From: Oscillospiraceae bacterium
GTDB lineage: Bacteria; Bacillota; Clostridia; Oscillospirales; Ruminococcaceae
Direction of reading: 5' to 3'
DNA: 45,856 nucleotides
Assembly (NCBI GenBank): GCA_900768125.1
Contig: CAAGBS010000021.1
Location: 1-45,856 of the forward strand
Each line of letters starts with the position of its first letter. Within the stretch, counting starts at the first letter, position 1. Under the pieces are notes generated by a model. That model ran no database searches. It saw only the letters and a list, made by a program, of their open reading frames with translations, and was not told the DNA's origin. The position numbers and the translations under genes are program-made. Of this stretch, positions 8,482-15,747 are shown piece by piece.

Positions 8482-9276
8482 ATGGTAAAGTTTGACTTTA
8501 AGGACAGATATGATATTGACGATCTCCGTCACATTCTCGAACTGCTGAGGTCAGAGGACGGCTGCCCCTGGGATAAAGTCCAGACTCACGAAAGCATTCG
8601 CACCGACCTTATCGAAGAAACCTACGAAGTATGCGAGGGCATCGACAAGGACAGCCCCGAAATGCTTCGCGAGGAGCTTGGCGACCTGCTGTTACAGATA
8701 GTGTTCCATGCGCAGATCGAGCGCGAAAAAGGTACGTTCGATTTCGACGATGTGTGCAACGACATCTGCCAGAAGCTCGTGTACCGACACCCGCACGTTT
8801 TCGGTGAAGTCAAGGTAAAGGACAGCGACGACGTACTGAAAAACTGGGACGCGCTCAAAAAGGAATCCAAGCATCAGGAAAGCTACACAGAGACCTTGGA
8901 AAGCGTGCCGAAGACATTCCCTGCCCTGCTTCGCGGCGAAAAGCTATGCAAGCGCGCTTCAAGAGCCGGGCTTCCTGTGAACGACGCTGCAAAGTGCGCG
9001 GAAAATATCCGCAAAGCGCTTGATAAGCTGGAAGAGTCGGGATTTGAGGTCAATTCGCAAAATTCACAGACATGCGGAAGAATGCTGTTGGATTTTTGTA
9101 ATTTGGACAGAATTTTGAAGGTGGACGGCGAAAAAGCCTTGACATATGCTTCAAATGAGTTTATAATAGATTTTAGCCGCGCCGAAAAAATGGCAGAGGA
9201 TAAGGGTAAAAAGCTCGATGAGTTGTCTGACGACCAGCTTATGGAGATCATGAAAACGGTATTTGGCGGTCAGTGA
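8482..9276 (+). CDS. mazG: Nucleoside triphosphate pyrophosphohydrolase MazG
   Basis: About 264 residues. MazG hydrolyses NTPs to NMP and pyrophosphate. The first domain is intact: EDGCPWDKVQTHESIRTDLI, then EETYEVCEGID and EELGDLLLQIVFHAQIE provide the acidic metal ligands. The second MazG repeat is recognisable but worn: at the place where an EExxD motif is expected it reads CGRMLLDFCNLDRIL, so only the first domain is likely catalytic. Start choice is uncertain: AAAAGG lies 12 bases before ATG 8482 but nearer to TTG 8476 and GTG 8473. It precedes hup, rqcP, yabP, yabQ and divIC; mazG beside the yab genes is a common Firmicutes arrangement. Confidence 0.93.
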   Translation: MVKFDFKDRYDIDDLRHILELLRSEDGCPWDKVQTHESIRTDLIEETYEVCEGIDKDSPEMLREELGDLLLQIVFHAQIEREKGTFDFDDVCNDICQKLVYRHPHVFGEVKVKDSDDVLKNWDALKKESKHQESYTETLESVPKTFPALLRGEKLCKRASRAGLPVNDAAKCAENIRKALDKLEESGFEVNSQNSQTCGRMLLDFCNLDRILKVDGEKALTYASNEFIIDFSRAEKMAEDKGKKLDELSDDQLMEIMKTVFGGQ

Positions 9277-9313
9277 CCGTTAGATTATATAATTAATTTG
9301 GAGGTTCAAACAA

Positions 9314-9589
9314 ATGACAAAAGCAGAATTAGTAACAGCTATGGCTGAAAAGACCGGTCTTACCAAGAAGGATTCCGAGAAGGCTCTTGCAGCTTTCGTT
9401 GAGACTGTAACCGAGACACTTTCCAAGGGCGATTCTATCCAGCTCGTTGGCTTCGGTACATTCGAGGTTCGTGAGCGTGCAGCTAGAGAGGGTATCAACC
9501 CCCGCACCAAGGAGAAGATCGAGATCGCTGCTACAAAGGTTCCTGCATTCAAGGCAGGCAGAGCACTCAAGGACGCTGTAAGCGAGTAA
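9314..9589 (+). CDS. hup: HU-type nucleoid DNA-binding protein
   Basis: 91 residues, the standard HU length. MTKAELVTAMAEKTGLTKKD opens the helical dimerisation part, and FGTFEVRERAAREGINPRT is the beta-arm region with the PxT-containing DNA-contact loop, followed by IAATKVPAFKAGRALKDAV. HU coats and bends DNA as a dimer. GGAGG lies nine bases before the ATG. Codon use is visibly more biased (GCT, AAG, GTT) than in neighbouring genes, as expected for an abundant protein. It sits between mazG and rqcP, its usual place in Firmicutes. Confidence 0.97.
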   Translation: MTKAELVTAMAEKTGLTKKDSEKALAAFVETVTETLSKGDSIQLVGFGTFEVRERAAREGINPRTKEKIEIAATKVPAFKAGRALKDAVSE

Positions 9590-9619
9590 TCTGATCTTTC
9601 CGGGTCTTTTTGTCAAAAT

Positions 9620-9651
9620 GCGGCGGGCTGTATGCCTGCCGCTATTGTTTT
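9620..9651 (+). terminator. Probable terminator after hup
   Basis: GCGGCGGGC (9620-9628), loop TGTAT, GCCTGCCGC (9634-9642) with one G-T pair, then TATTGTTTTA. The U-tract is interrupted, so it may only attenuate read-through into rqcP. Confidence 0.6.
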
Positions 9652-9666
9652 AGGAAAGGAATCAAT

Positions 9667-9909
9667 ATGAGATTAGACAAGTATCTGAAAGTTTCAAGAC
9701 TCATCAAGCGCAGAACTGTCGCCAACGAAGCCTGCGACGCGGAAAAGGTGTCTGTGAACGGAAAGCCCGCCCGCGCTTCCTATGACGTAAAGGAGGGCGA
9801 CATCATCGAAATCAACATCGGCGCCAAGCCGCTGAAAGTCCGCGTGCTGGACGTTAAGGAATACACCAAGAAAGAGGACGCCGCCGCACTTTACGAAGCC
9901 GTACAGTAA
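9667..9909 (+). CDS. rqcP: S4-domain RNA-binding protein RqcP (YabO)
   Basis: 80 residues, nearly all one S4 domain: MRLDKYLKVSRLIKRRTVAN opens the fold, then AEKVSVNGKPARASYDVKEG and IIEINIGAKPLKVRVLDV. RqcP acts with RqcH on stalled 50S subunits to add alanine tails for ribosome quality control. The ATG at 9667 follows GGAAAGGAATCAAT; longer in-frame extensions upstream run through the hup terminator and are not credible. The gene order hup-rqcP-yabP-yabQ-divIC is that of Bacillus and many Clostridia, which supports the call. Confidence 0.93.
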   Translation: MRLDKYLKVSRLIKRRTVANEACDAEKVSVNGKPARASYDVKEGDIIEINIGAKPLKVRVLDVKEYTKKEDAAALYEAVQ

Positions 9910-9923
9910 GTAATATTCCCTGT

Positions 9924-9955
9924 CCTGACTGAATATAATATATAAAGCAGTCAGG
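9924..9955 (+). repeat. Inverted repeat touching the yabP ribosome site
   Basis: CCTGACTG (9924-9931) and CAGTCAGG (9948-9955) flank 16 AT-rich bases. The right arm shares GG with the AGGAGGG ribosome site of yabP at 9953-9959, so in RNA the hairpin could partly mask it. It could instead be a DNA operator. Confidence 0.5.
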
Positions 9956-9964
9956 AGGGATAAC

Positions 9965-10231
9965 ATGCAGAATAAGTCACGTTCGCACAATGTAATAATG
10001 GAGGACCGCAGGACGCTCAGGATATCGGGTGTCAGGGATATCGACACCTTTTCCGAGACGCGGATAGTTCTCAGTACGGATATGGGAGAGCTTGTCGTCC
10101 GCGGTAAAGATCTACACATCGCCGGACTTGAATCCGAAACAGGGGACTTTTCAATGACCGGCGAGATAAGCAGTCTTTGCTACAACAGATTCAGCAGTTC
10201 GGACAACGTATTCGGAAAGCTATTCAGGTGA
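9965..10231 (+). CDS. yabP: Sporulation protein YabP
   Basis: 88 residues. The conserved family core is present: HNVIMEDRRTLRISGVRDI, then IVLSTDMGELVVRGKDLHIAG and DFSMTGEISSLCY. YabP is a small beta-rich protein made in the mother cell under sigma-E in Bacillus; loss blocks sporulation but no activity is known. The ATG follows AGGAGGG at five bases. It lies five bases before yabQ and downstream of rqcP, in the conserved order. Confidence 0.93.
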   Translation: MQNKSRSHNVIMEDRRTLRISGVRDIDTFSETRIVLSTDMGELVVRGKDLHIAGLESETGDFSMTGEISSLCYNRFSSSDNVFGKLFR

Positions 10232-10235
10232 CGGC

Positions 10236-10787
10236 ATGGCATATTCTATCACAGACTGTTTCATGATATCCTTTGCCGCTGGGCTGGTTTTCGCGGTCGT
10301 TTATGAGGCCCTGAGGGTCGTGCGGGTGGTGCTCCCCTTTCGGGCGGTGATTTTCCTGTGCGATGTACTGTTTTTCGTATTAGCAGCATTTGCCGTCACT
10401 AAAATCTCCGTCTCGCTTGGAAATCACATCAGGATTTATACTGTGCTTGGATTCGGAGCCGGAATATTCACCTACATCACGACTGTAGGGAGGCTTTTGA
10501 ATATCGCTGAAAATGCTGTATCAGGCGCAGTCAGGCGTGTGCTTTCTGCGTTTTTCCGGAAAATCGGTTCTGGGCTCAGCAAAATATTTGGAGTAATTGT
10601 ACACACAAGCAAGGACACTTTTGGTAAAATCAACAAAATTCGCAGTTCCGCTATGCAAAAATTGCATAAGCCCTTGAAAAAAAGCACCTCTTTGTTGTAT
10701 AATATAAAAAGGCATAAAGCAAGTAACGGAGGAAGTGAATCGGGACATGTCATTAAAGCTAAGGTCACAAGAAGCAACAACACCTAG
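10236..10787 (+). CDS. yabQ: Spore cortex biosynthesis protein YabQ
   Basis: 183-residue membrane protein. Four hydrophobic segments cover roughly residues 5-95, and the N-terminal ITDCFMISFAAGLVFAVVYE plus ALRVVRV is typical of YabQ. The remainder is basic and probably cytoplasmic (LHKPLKKSTSLLYNIKRHKA). YabQ is needed for cortex formation in Bacillus. Its last 41 bases overlap the divIC coding region, and a vegetative promoter for divIC lies inside its 3' end. Start at the ATG after GGTGACGGC is the only plausible one given the five-base gap from yabP. Confidence 0.9.
   Translation: MAYSITDCFMISFAAGLVFAVVYEALRVVRVVLPFRAVIFLCDVLFFVLAAFAVTKISVSLGNHIRIYTVLGFGAGIFTYITTVGRLLNIAENAVSGAVRRVLSAFFRKIGSGLSKIFGVIVHTSKDTFGKINKIRSSAMQKLHKPLKKSTSLLYNIKRHKASNGGSESGHVIKAKVTRSNNT
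10674..10703 (+). promoter_or_regulatory. Internal sigma-A promoter for divIC, inside yabQ
   Basis: TTGAAA (10674-10679), 18-base spacer, TATAAT (10698-10703), 43 bases before the divIC start. It would allow divIC expression in growing cells independently of the sporulation genes. Confidence 0.7.
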
Positions 10788-11103
10788 AAGAAAGCGCAGC
10801 TTTGTTGGATTGCTGGCTTTTGTGGCGTGCGTGCTTGGAATTGTATTCTTCGTTGTGTCGATGGTTTCTTCAAATATGAAGATAAGCCAGTACCAGCAGC
10901 AGTATGACGAACTTGTCGCGCAGACCTCTGCCGTTGAGGACTCCAACGAAGAGATACGCAGATATCTCGATGAAAACGCCGATATGGACGAGTACATTGA
11001 AGATATGGCACGAAACAAGCTTGATTTCGCAAAGCCCGACGAGCGCGTTTACTACGTTGTCCCCGATTCAGGAAAGGCTAATAAAACGACTGAAGCCGAA
11101 TAA
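10747..11103 (+). CDS. divIC: Septum formation initiator DivIC/FtsB family
   Basis: About 118 residues. A basic N-terminus (TPRRKRS) is followed by one membrane segment (GLLAFVACVLGIVFFVVSMV) and a coiled coil (KISQYQQQYDELVAQTSAVE), then the family tail with YIEDMARNKLDFAKPDERVY. Topology is N-in with the coiled coil outside, where DivIC pairs with FtsL and DivIB at the division site. The start is ambiguous: GGAGG at 10728-10732 is 2 bases from GTG 10735 and 14 from ATG 10747; the ATG is given. It overlaps the yabQ end and has its own promoter. Confidence 0.92.
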   Translation: MSLKLRSQEATTPRRKRSFVGLLAFVACVLGIVFFVVSMVSSNMKISQYQQQYDELVAQTSAVEDSNEEIRRYLDENADMDEYIEDMARNKLDFAKPDERVYYVVPDSGKANKTTEAE

Positions 11104-11108
11104 TTCGC

Positions 11109-11136
11109 GCGGTAGCTGAAAAGCTGCCGCTTTTTT
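11109..11136 (+). terminator. Rho-independent terminator after divIC
   Basis: GCGGTAGCT (11109-11117), GAAA tetraloop, AGCTGCCGC (11122-11130) with one G-T pair, then six Ts. Confidence 0.95.
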
Positions 11137-11158
11137 CACATTTTTATGGTTTGTGTCC

Positions 11159-11187
11159 TTGACAAATCCTGTTTTTTTGCATACAAT
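11159..11187 (+). promoter_or_regulatory. Sigma-A promoter of cls
   Basis: TTGACA (11159-11164), 17-base spacer, TACAAT (11182-11187), 33 bases before the ATG. Confidence 0.85.
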
Positions 11188-11220
11188 ATAGTAGTGGCTT
11201 TATGTTCAAGGAGACGATAA

Positions 11221-12768
11221 ATGCATTTTATAACAAAACTACTTAAAAAAATATTTAACCGTACTGTAGTGTGCGTAATAGGCATTCTGCTTCAGCTCAC
11301 CTACCTTGTGGTTATATTTCTTTCGTTCGGCACGCAGTATACTTATTCCTACTTTGCGTTTGTGCTTCTGGGAGTTATTCTTTCGCTGTACATCTACAAC
11401 ACGGACATAAATCCAAGTTACAAGATGGCGTGGATGTTTGCGATACTCTCATTCCCGATATTCGGCGTGATGTTCTACATTTTCTTCGGTAACAGCCATT
11501 CCGGTGACCGTCTGAGGAAACGAATGACTCAGTACAACGATGAAGCACGGCTGCTTCTTCCGCAGGACGAGGAACTGCTGAATGCGCTTCACCGGGACAA
11601 CTCCGCGGCGGAAAAGCAGGCGAAGTATCTCTATAATTACGGCGGATATCCGGTTTACACCAACACCAAAACCACCTACTTCCCCATCGGCGAAGCTAAA
11701 TTCGCCGCAATGATAGAGGAACTCGAGAAAGCTAAGCGATTCATTTTCCTGGAATATTTCATAGTTGCCGAGGGCAAAATGTGGGGGACTATCCTTGATA
11801 TCCTTGAACGTAAGGTCAAGGAGGGCGTAGATGTCCGCATGATATACGATGACATAGGCTGTCTGCTCACCCTGCCTTACAAATACAACGAGGAGCTGGA
11901 AAGGAAAGGAATCAAATGCCGCGTGTTCAATCAGTTCCGCCCGATCTGGTCAGCTAAAATGAACAATCGCGACCACCGGAAAATACTGGTAATAGACGGG
12001 CACACCGCTTTTACGGGCGGGATAAATATCGCCGATGAATACATCAACGAGTACGAAAAGTACGGCCACTGGAAGGACAGCGCGGTAATGCTGAAAGGCG
12101 AGGGCGTATGGAGCTTCACGATGATGTTCCTTTCAATGTGGAACTTCCTCACGCACAGCAAACCTGACGAATACAGCGCCTATATGCCGCGGCCGGAAGA
12201 AATAGCGGACTGCAGATCCGATGGAGTTGTCGTGCCGTTCACTGATTCCCCGCTTGACGACGAGCCGGTCGGCGAGAACGTGTACCTCAATATAATCAAC
12301 AGCGCTGAGGATTACGTCTACATCACGACCCCGTATCTCGTCATTGACAACGAGATGCAGACAGCGCTTATCCTCGCGGCAAAGAGCGGTGTTGACGTGC
12401 GAATAATCACGCCGCATATTCCGGATAAATGGTTCGTGTTTGCGGTCACGCGCGCGCACTACCGAAAGCTGGTGAAATACGGCGTGAAGATCTACGAATA
12501 TACTCCCGGATTCATTCACGCGAAAAATTTCGTGTCCGATGACAAAGCGGCTGTTGTCGGCACTATAAACCTAGATTTCCGCAGCCTCTATCTTCACTTT
12601 GAGTGCGCCGCGTGGATGTACAAGTGCGACTGCATTCCCGATATCAAGCAGGATTATCTGGAGACCTTAAAAGTCTGCCAGGAGATAACCTACTCGGATT
12701 GTATCCATATCAATATTTTCAGGCGGATAGGCAGAGCGATACTACGGCTTTTCGCCCCCATGATGTAA
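11221..12768 (+). CDS. cls: Cardiolipin synthase
   Basis: 515 residues, a typical bacterial Cls. Two membrane segments lie at about residues 14-35 and 40-60, with a third hydrophobic stretch at 75-93. Two phospholipase-D HKD motifs follow: HRKILVIDGHTAFTGG and HAKNFVSDDKAAVVGT, each with His, Lys and Asp and the downstream G-T/G-N feature. The enzyme condenses two phosphatidylglycerols into cardiolipin at the membrane. AAGGAG lies nine bases before the ATG. It is a single-gene unit with its own promoter and terminator. Confidence 0.96.
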   Translation: MHFITKLLKKIFNRTVVCVIGILLQLTYLVVIFLSFGTQYTYSYFAFVLLGVILSLYIYNTDINPSYKMAWMFAILSFPIFGVMFYIFFGNSHSGDRLRKRMTQYNDEARLLLPQDEELLNALHRDNSAAEKQAKYLYNYGGYPVYTNTKTTYFPIGEAKFAAMIEELEKAKRFIFLEYFIVAEGKMWGTILDILERKVKEGVDVRMIYDDIGCLLTLPYKYNEELERKGIKCRVFNQFRPIWSAKMNNRDHRKILVIDGHTAFTGGINIADEYINEYEKYGHWKDSAVMLKGEGVWSFTMMFLSMWNFLTHSKPDEYSAYMPRPEEIADCRSDGVVVPFTDSPLDDEPVGENVYLNIINSAEDYVYITTPYLVIDNEMQTALILAAKSGVDVRIITPHIPDKWFVFAVTRAHYRKLVKYGVKIYEYTPGFIHAKNFVSDDKAAVVGTINLDFRSLYLHFECAAWMYKCDCIPDIKQDYLETLKVCQEITYSDCIHINIFRRIGRAILRLFAPMM

Positions 12769-12772
12769 AAAA

Positions 12773-12801
12773 TCCCCGGAAGCACATTCCGGGGAATTTT
12801 T
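12773..12801. terminator. Bidirectional terminator between cls and the nucleotidase gene
   Basis: TCCCCGGAA (12773-12781), loop GCACA, TTCCGGGGA (12787-12795), with A-rich sequence on the left and T-rich on the right, so it can act on both convergent genes. Confidence 0.9.
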
Positions 12802-13477
12802 ATATTATGTTCTTTATCTGATTAAGGTCGGTGATAATGTAGTCTATTCGCAGATCGGCGGGCGGGGTGGAATGCTCCGGCGAGTACCAGCAGCAGGCTA
12901 TTCCGGCATTATTTGCGCCCCTGATATCGCTGGTCAGCGAATCGCCGACGATTATGACCTCTCCCCTGCCCTCGGGTATCTGCTGAAATACGCAGTCAAA
13001 AAACTCAACGGTCGGCTTTTCCGCGCCTATTTTATCGGAAATGAATATACCGTCAAGAAGCCTGTCAAGTCCTGAGACGCGTAGCTTTCTTTCCTGCGCA
13101 ACTGCCGAGCCGTTCGTCACCGCATACTGGTGGACGCGTCCTTTCAGCGACCGGACAAGCTCTATCCCATTGTCGTTCGGGAAAATATGCTTGCCGAGAG
13201 TCTGCTGATAAAGCGAATTGAACTCAGCCTCATTGCAGGAAACGCCTATTTTTTCGAAGAAGTCCCGGAAGCGCCGGGTGAAAAGCTCGGGTTTAGTTAT
13301 CTCCCCGCGCTCCAGAAGCTTCCAGTAACCTTCATTTATCTCGGAGTAGACTGCTACCATCTCGTCCGTGCATTCGGGAAGGGCGAAATGCCGGAAGCAT
13401 TCTTTGATAGCTGCGTTCTCGGATTTGATGAAATTAAGCAGAGTGCCGTCAATATCCCATAAAATCGCCTTGTACAT
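12800..13477 (-). CDS. HAD-family nucleotidase, YjjG-like
   Basis: 225 residues. HAD motif I is WDIDGTLLNF at residues 8-17, motif II is VTNGSA, motif III is the Lys of GAEKP, and motif IV is VGDSLTSDIRGANNAGI. The helical cap and overall pattern match the YjjG type, which removes phosphate from non-canonical pyrimidine nucleotides; a general phosphatase cannot be excluded. GGGG lies six bases before the ATG. It follows typA on the same strand after a strong terminator, so it is expressed either by read-through or from an unseen promoter in the 48-base gap. Confidence 0.85.
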   Translation of the reverse strand: MYKAILWDIDGTLLNFIKSENAAIKECFRHFALPECTDEMVAVYSEINEGYWKLLERGEITKPELFTRRFRDFFEKIGVSCNEAEFNSLYQQTLGKHIFPNDNGIELVRSLKGRVHQYAVTNGSAVAQERKLRVSGLDRLLDGIFISDKIGAEKPTVEFFDCVFQQIPEGRGEVIIVGDSLTSDIRGANNAGIACCWYSPEHSTPPADLRIDYIITDLNQIKNII

Positions 13478-13487
13478 ACTTACCCCA

Positions 13488-13518
13488 TAAAAACAGCCGC
13501 GCAGAACTGTGCGGCTGT
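13488..13518 (-). terminator. Rho-independent terminator of typA
   Basis: Arms 13493-13502 and 13509-13518 pair over ten positions with one G-T pair; on the minus strand the hairpin is followed by TTTTTATGG. Confidence 0.9.
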
Positions 13519-13525
13519 AAGATTA

Positions 13526-15358
13526 TCACTTCTTGGTCTTAGCTTCGTTCTTGAGCCTCAGGTCGCGCTCGAGAATTACCTTTCTCATACGAATGCTCTT
13601 GGGAGTTACCTCAACGAGTTCATCGTCCTGGATAAAATCAAGGCACTCTTCAAGGCTCATCTGCTTCGGCGGGATAAGGTGGAGCGCGTCATCAGAGCCG
13701 GAAGCACGCGTGTTGGTAAGGTGCTTCTTCTTGCAGACGTTGATGACGATATCGCCTGCCTTGGGGGATACGCCGACTATCATGCCCTCGTAAACCGGTA
13801 CGCCCGCGCCGATGAACAGCGTGCCGCGCTCCTGCGCGTTGAACAGACCGTATGTGATGGAGGGTCCGGTCTCCCATGCGATAAGGGAACCGACCGTTCT
13901 TCTCGGGATATCTCCGAAATAGGGCTTGTAGGAGTCAAACGTAGCGTTCATGATACCCTCGCCCTTGGTATCGGTCATAAACTCGCTTCTATAGCCGAAC
14001 AGACCTCTTGACGGAACCAGGAACTCCAGTCTTGTGCGGTTTCCGATGGGATGCATGGAGATCATTTCGCCCTTGCGCTGACCCATGCTCTGCATTACGG
14101 AACCTACTGAGTCGGACGGAACATCAGCGACCATGCGCTCTACAGGTTCGCAGAGAACGCCGTCTATCTCCTTGGTGAGTACGCGCGGCGTGCTTACGGA
14201 AAGTTCGTAGCCCTCGCGGCGCATCGTTTCGATAAGAATGGACAGGTGCATTTCGCCGCGGCCGGCAACGTTGTAAGCGTCCAGCTTGTCGCTGTCGGTG
14301 ACTCTCAGGGAAACGTCCTTGAGGGTCTCCTTCATCAGGCGCTCGCGAATCTGGCGGGAGGTAACAAACTTACCCTCTCTGCCAGCGAACGGGCTGGTGT
14401 TTACGGAGAATGTCATTTCGACTGTCGGCTCGGATATCTTCACGAAAGGAAGCGGCTCGGGCTTGTTTACGGAGCAGATCGTCTGACCGATGGTTACGCC
14501 CTCGATACCGGAGAAGCATACGATATCGCCAACCATAGCCTCATCGACTTCGACCTTGTTCAGACCCTCGAACTGATAAAGAGAAACTATCTTGCTCTTG
14601 AACGGAGCAGTGCGGTTGTGGTGGTCGCAAACGATGACTTCCTGATTCTTGCGCATTTTACCGCGCTCGATACGTCCTATCGCGATACGTCCGACATACT
14701 CGTTGTAGTCGATGGAAGATACCAGCACCTGAAGTTCGCCGTCAGGATCGCCCTCGGGAGCGGGAATATGCTCGATTATCTTGTCAAACAGCGGCTTGAA
14801 GTCCGTACCCATCTGGTCGGGGTCGTAGGAGGAAAGTCCCAGTCTGCCGGAGCAGAAAATTACCGGACTGTCTATCTGCTCTTCTGAAGCGTCAAGGTCG
14901 AGAAGAAGCTCGAGTACCTCGTCTACAACTTCCTTGTTGCGTGCGTCGGGACGGTCGGTCTTGTTGACTACGACGATTATCTTGTGGCCCAGTTCCAGAG
15001 CCTTCTGCAGAACGAAACGGGTCTGCGGCATAGTGCCCTCAAAGGAATCCACCAGCAGAAGAACGCCGTTTACCATCTTCAGGATACGCTCAACTTCGCC
15101 GGAGAAGTCAGCGTGGCCGGGGGTATCGACAATATTGATCTTTACGCCGTTGTACATGCAGGAGGTATTCTTCGCAAGAATTGTTATTCCGCGCTCGCGC
15201 TCGATGGCGTTGTTATCCATAACGCGGTCGCTTACGACCTGATTCTCACGGAATGCGCCGCCCTGCTTCAGCATTTCGTCGACCAGCGTAGTCTTGCCGT
15301 GGTCAACGTGAGCGATTATCGCAATGTTTCTTAAATCATTTCTTACCAATTGATTCAC
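13526..15358 (-). CDS. typA: Ribosome-associated GTPase TypA/BipA
   Basis: 610 residues, the normal length. The GTPase domain starts with IAIIAHVDHGKTTLVDEML (P-loop), has ERERGITILAKNT (switch I), DTPGHADF (G3) and VVNKTDRPDAR (G4). EF-G-like domains and the BipA C-terminal domain follow, with NTSPFAGREGKFVTSRQIRE and GRGEMHLSILIETMRREGYE. It binds the 70S ribosome under stress or helps 50S assembly. The start is not certain: GTG 15358 sits only two bases after AAAGGA, whereas TTG 15349 has better spacing and would give MVRNDLRN. It has its own promoter and terminator. Confidence 0.97.
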   Translation of the reverse strand: MNQLVRNDLRNIAIIAHVDHGKTTLVDEMLKQGGAFRENQVVSDRVMDNNAIERERGITILAKNTSCMYNGVKINIVDTPGHADFSGEVERILKMVNGVLLLVDSFEGTMPQTRFVLQKALELGHKIIVVVNKTDRPDARNKEVVDEVLELLLDLDASEEQIDSPVIFCSGRLGLSSYDPDQMGTDFKPLFDKIIEHIPAPEGDPDGELQVLVSSIDYNEYVGRIAIGRIERGKMRKNQEVIVCDHHNRTAPFKSKIVSLYQFEGLNKVEVDEAMVGDIVCFSGIEGVTIGQTICSVNKPEPLPFVKISEPTVEMTFSVNTSPFAGREGKFVTSRQIRERLMKETLKDVSLRVTDSDKLDAYNVAGRGEMHLSILIETMRREGYELSVSTPRVLTKEIDGVLCEPVERMVADVPSDSVGSVMQSMGQRKGEMISMHPIGNRTRLEFLVPSRGLFGYRSEFMTDTKGEGIMNATFDSYKPYFGDIPRRTVGSLIAWETGPSITYGLFNAQERGTLFIGAGVPVYEGMIVGVSPKAGDIVINVCKKKHLTNTRASGSDDALHLIPPKQMSLEECLDFIQDDELVEVTPKSIRMRKVILERDLRLKNEAKTKK

Positions 15359-15392
15359 GTTCCTTTATAATTAGAATTTTACATCGTTCTTT

Positions 15393-15421
15393 ATTATACT
15401 ACTTTTTTTTCCACCTTACAA
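15393..15421 (-). promoter_or_regulatory. Sigma-A promoter of typA
   Basis: On the minus strand TTGTAA (15416-15421), 17-base spacer, TATAAT (15393-15398). A further AT-rich imperfect palindrome lies just upstream at about 15428-15452. Confidence 0.75.
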
Positions 15422-15497
15422 GTGACTTGATGAAAAAACGTTGTTTTTATCATAATTGCTGATGTCACCGTGATGTTTTTGTATATTTTCACAACAA

Positions 15498-15529
15498 AGA
15501 GAGCCGCAGTTCGCAGCTGACGGCTCTCT
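15498..15529 (-). terminator. Terminator of the tepA-to-DUF3006 operon
   Basis: AGAGAGCCG (15498-15506) and CGGCTCTCT (15521-15529) form a 9-bp stem, followed on the minus strand by TTGTTGTG. The U-tract is imperfect. Confidence 0.75.
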
Positions 15530-15540
15530 ATAATATTACG

Positions 15541-15747
15541 CTATTTGAAAAGCCGCTTCATCTTGCCGGCGATTTTTGCCCTGCGTTCGCGTTCGGCGGC
15601 TTCGTCAAGCCGGTAACCCACGGGCGTTTCCCGCAGGACCGAACCCTCGTGTACTCCCTCGGGAAGCTCTGTAAGCGGGATATCCCTGCGGATATCTCCG
15701 AAGTAAACTACTGCGAAATCTTCCTCTATCCGGTCAACGATTATCAT
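15541..15747 (-). CDS. DUF3006 domain protein
   Basis: 68 residues. The pattern VDRIEEDFAVVYFGD, then IPLTELPEGVHEGSVL, matches DUF3006, a small beta-barrel domain often encoded next to or fused to ComEC-type metallo-hydrolases. The C-terminus is basic (AERERRAKIAGKMKRLFK). The start codon overlaps the stop of the upstream metallo-hydrolase as ATGA, so the two are translationally coupled and probably work together. No catalytic residues are visible. It is the last gene before the terminator at 15498-15529. Confidence 0.85.
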   Translation of the reverse strand: MIIVDRIEEDFAVVYFGDIRRDIPLTELPEGVHEGSVLRETPVGYRLDEAAERERRAKIAGKMKRLFK

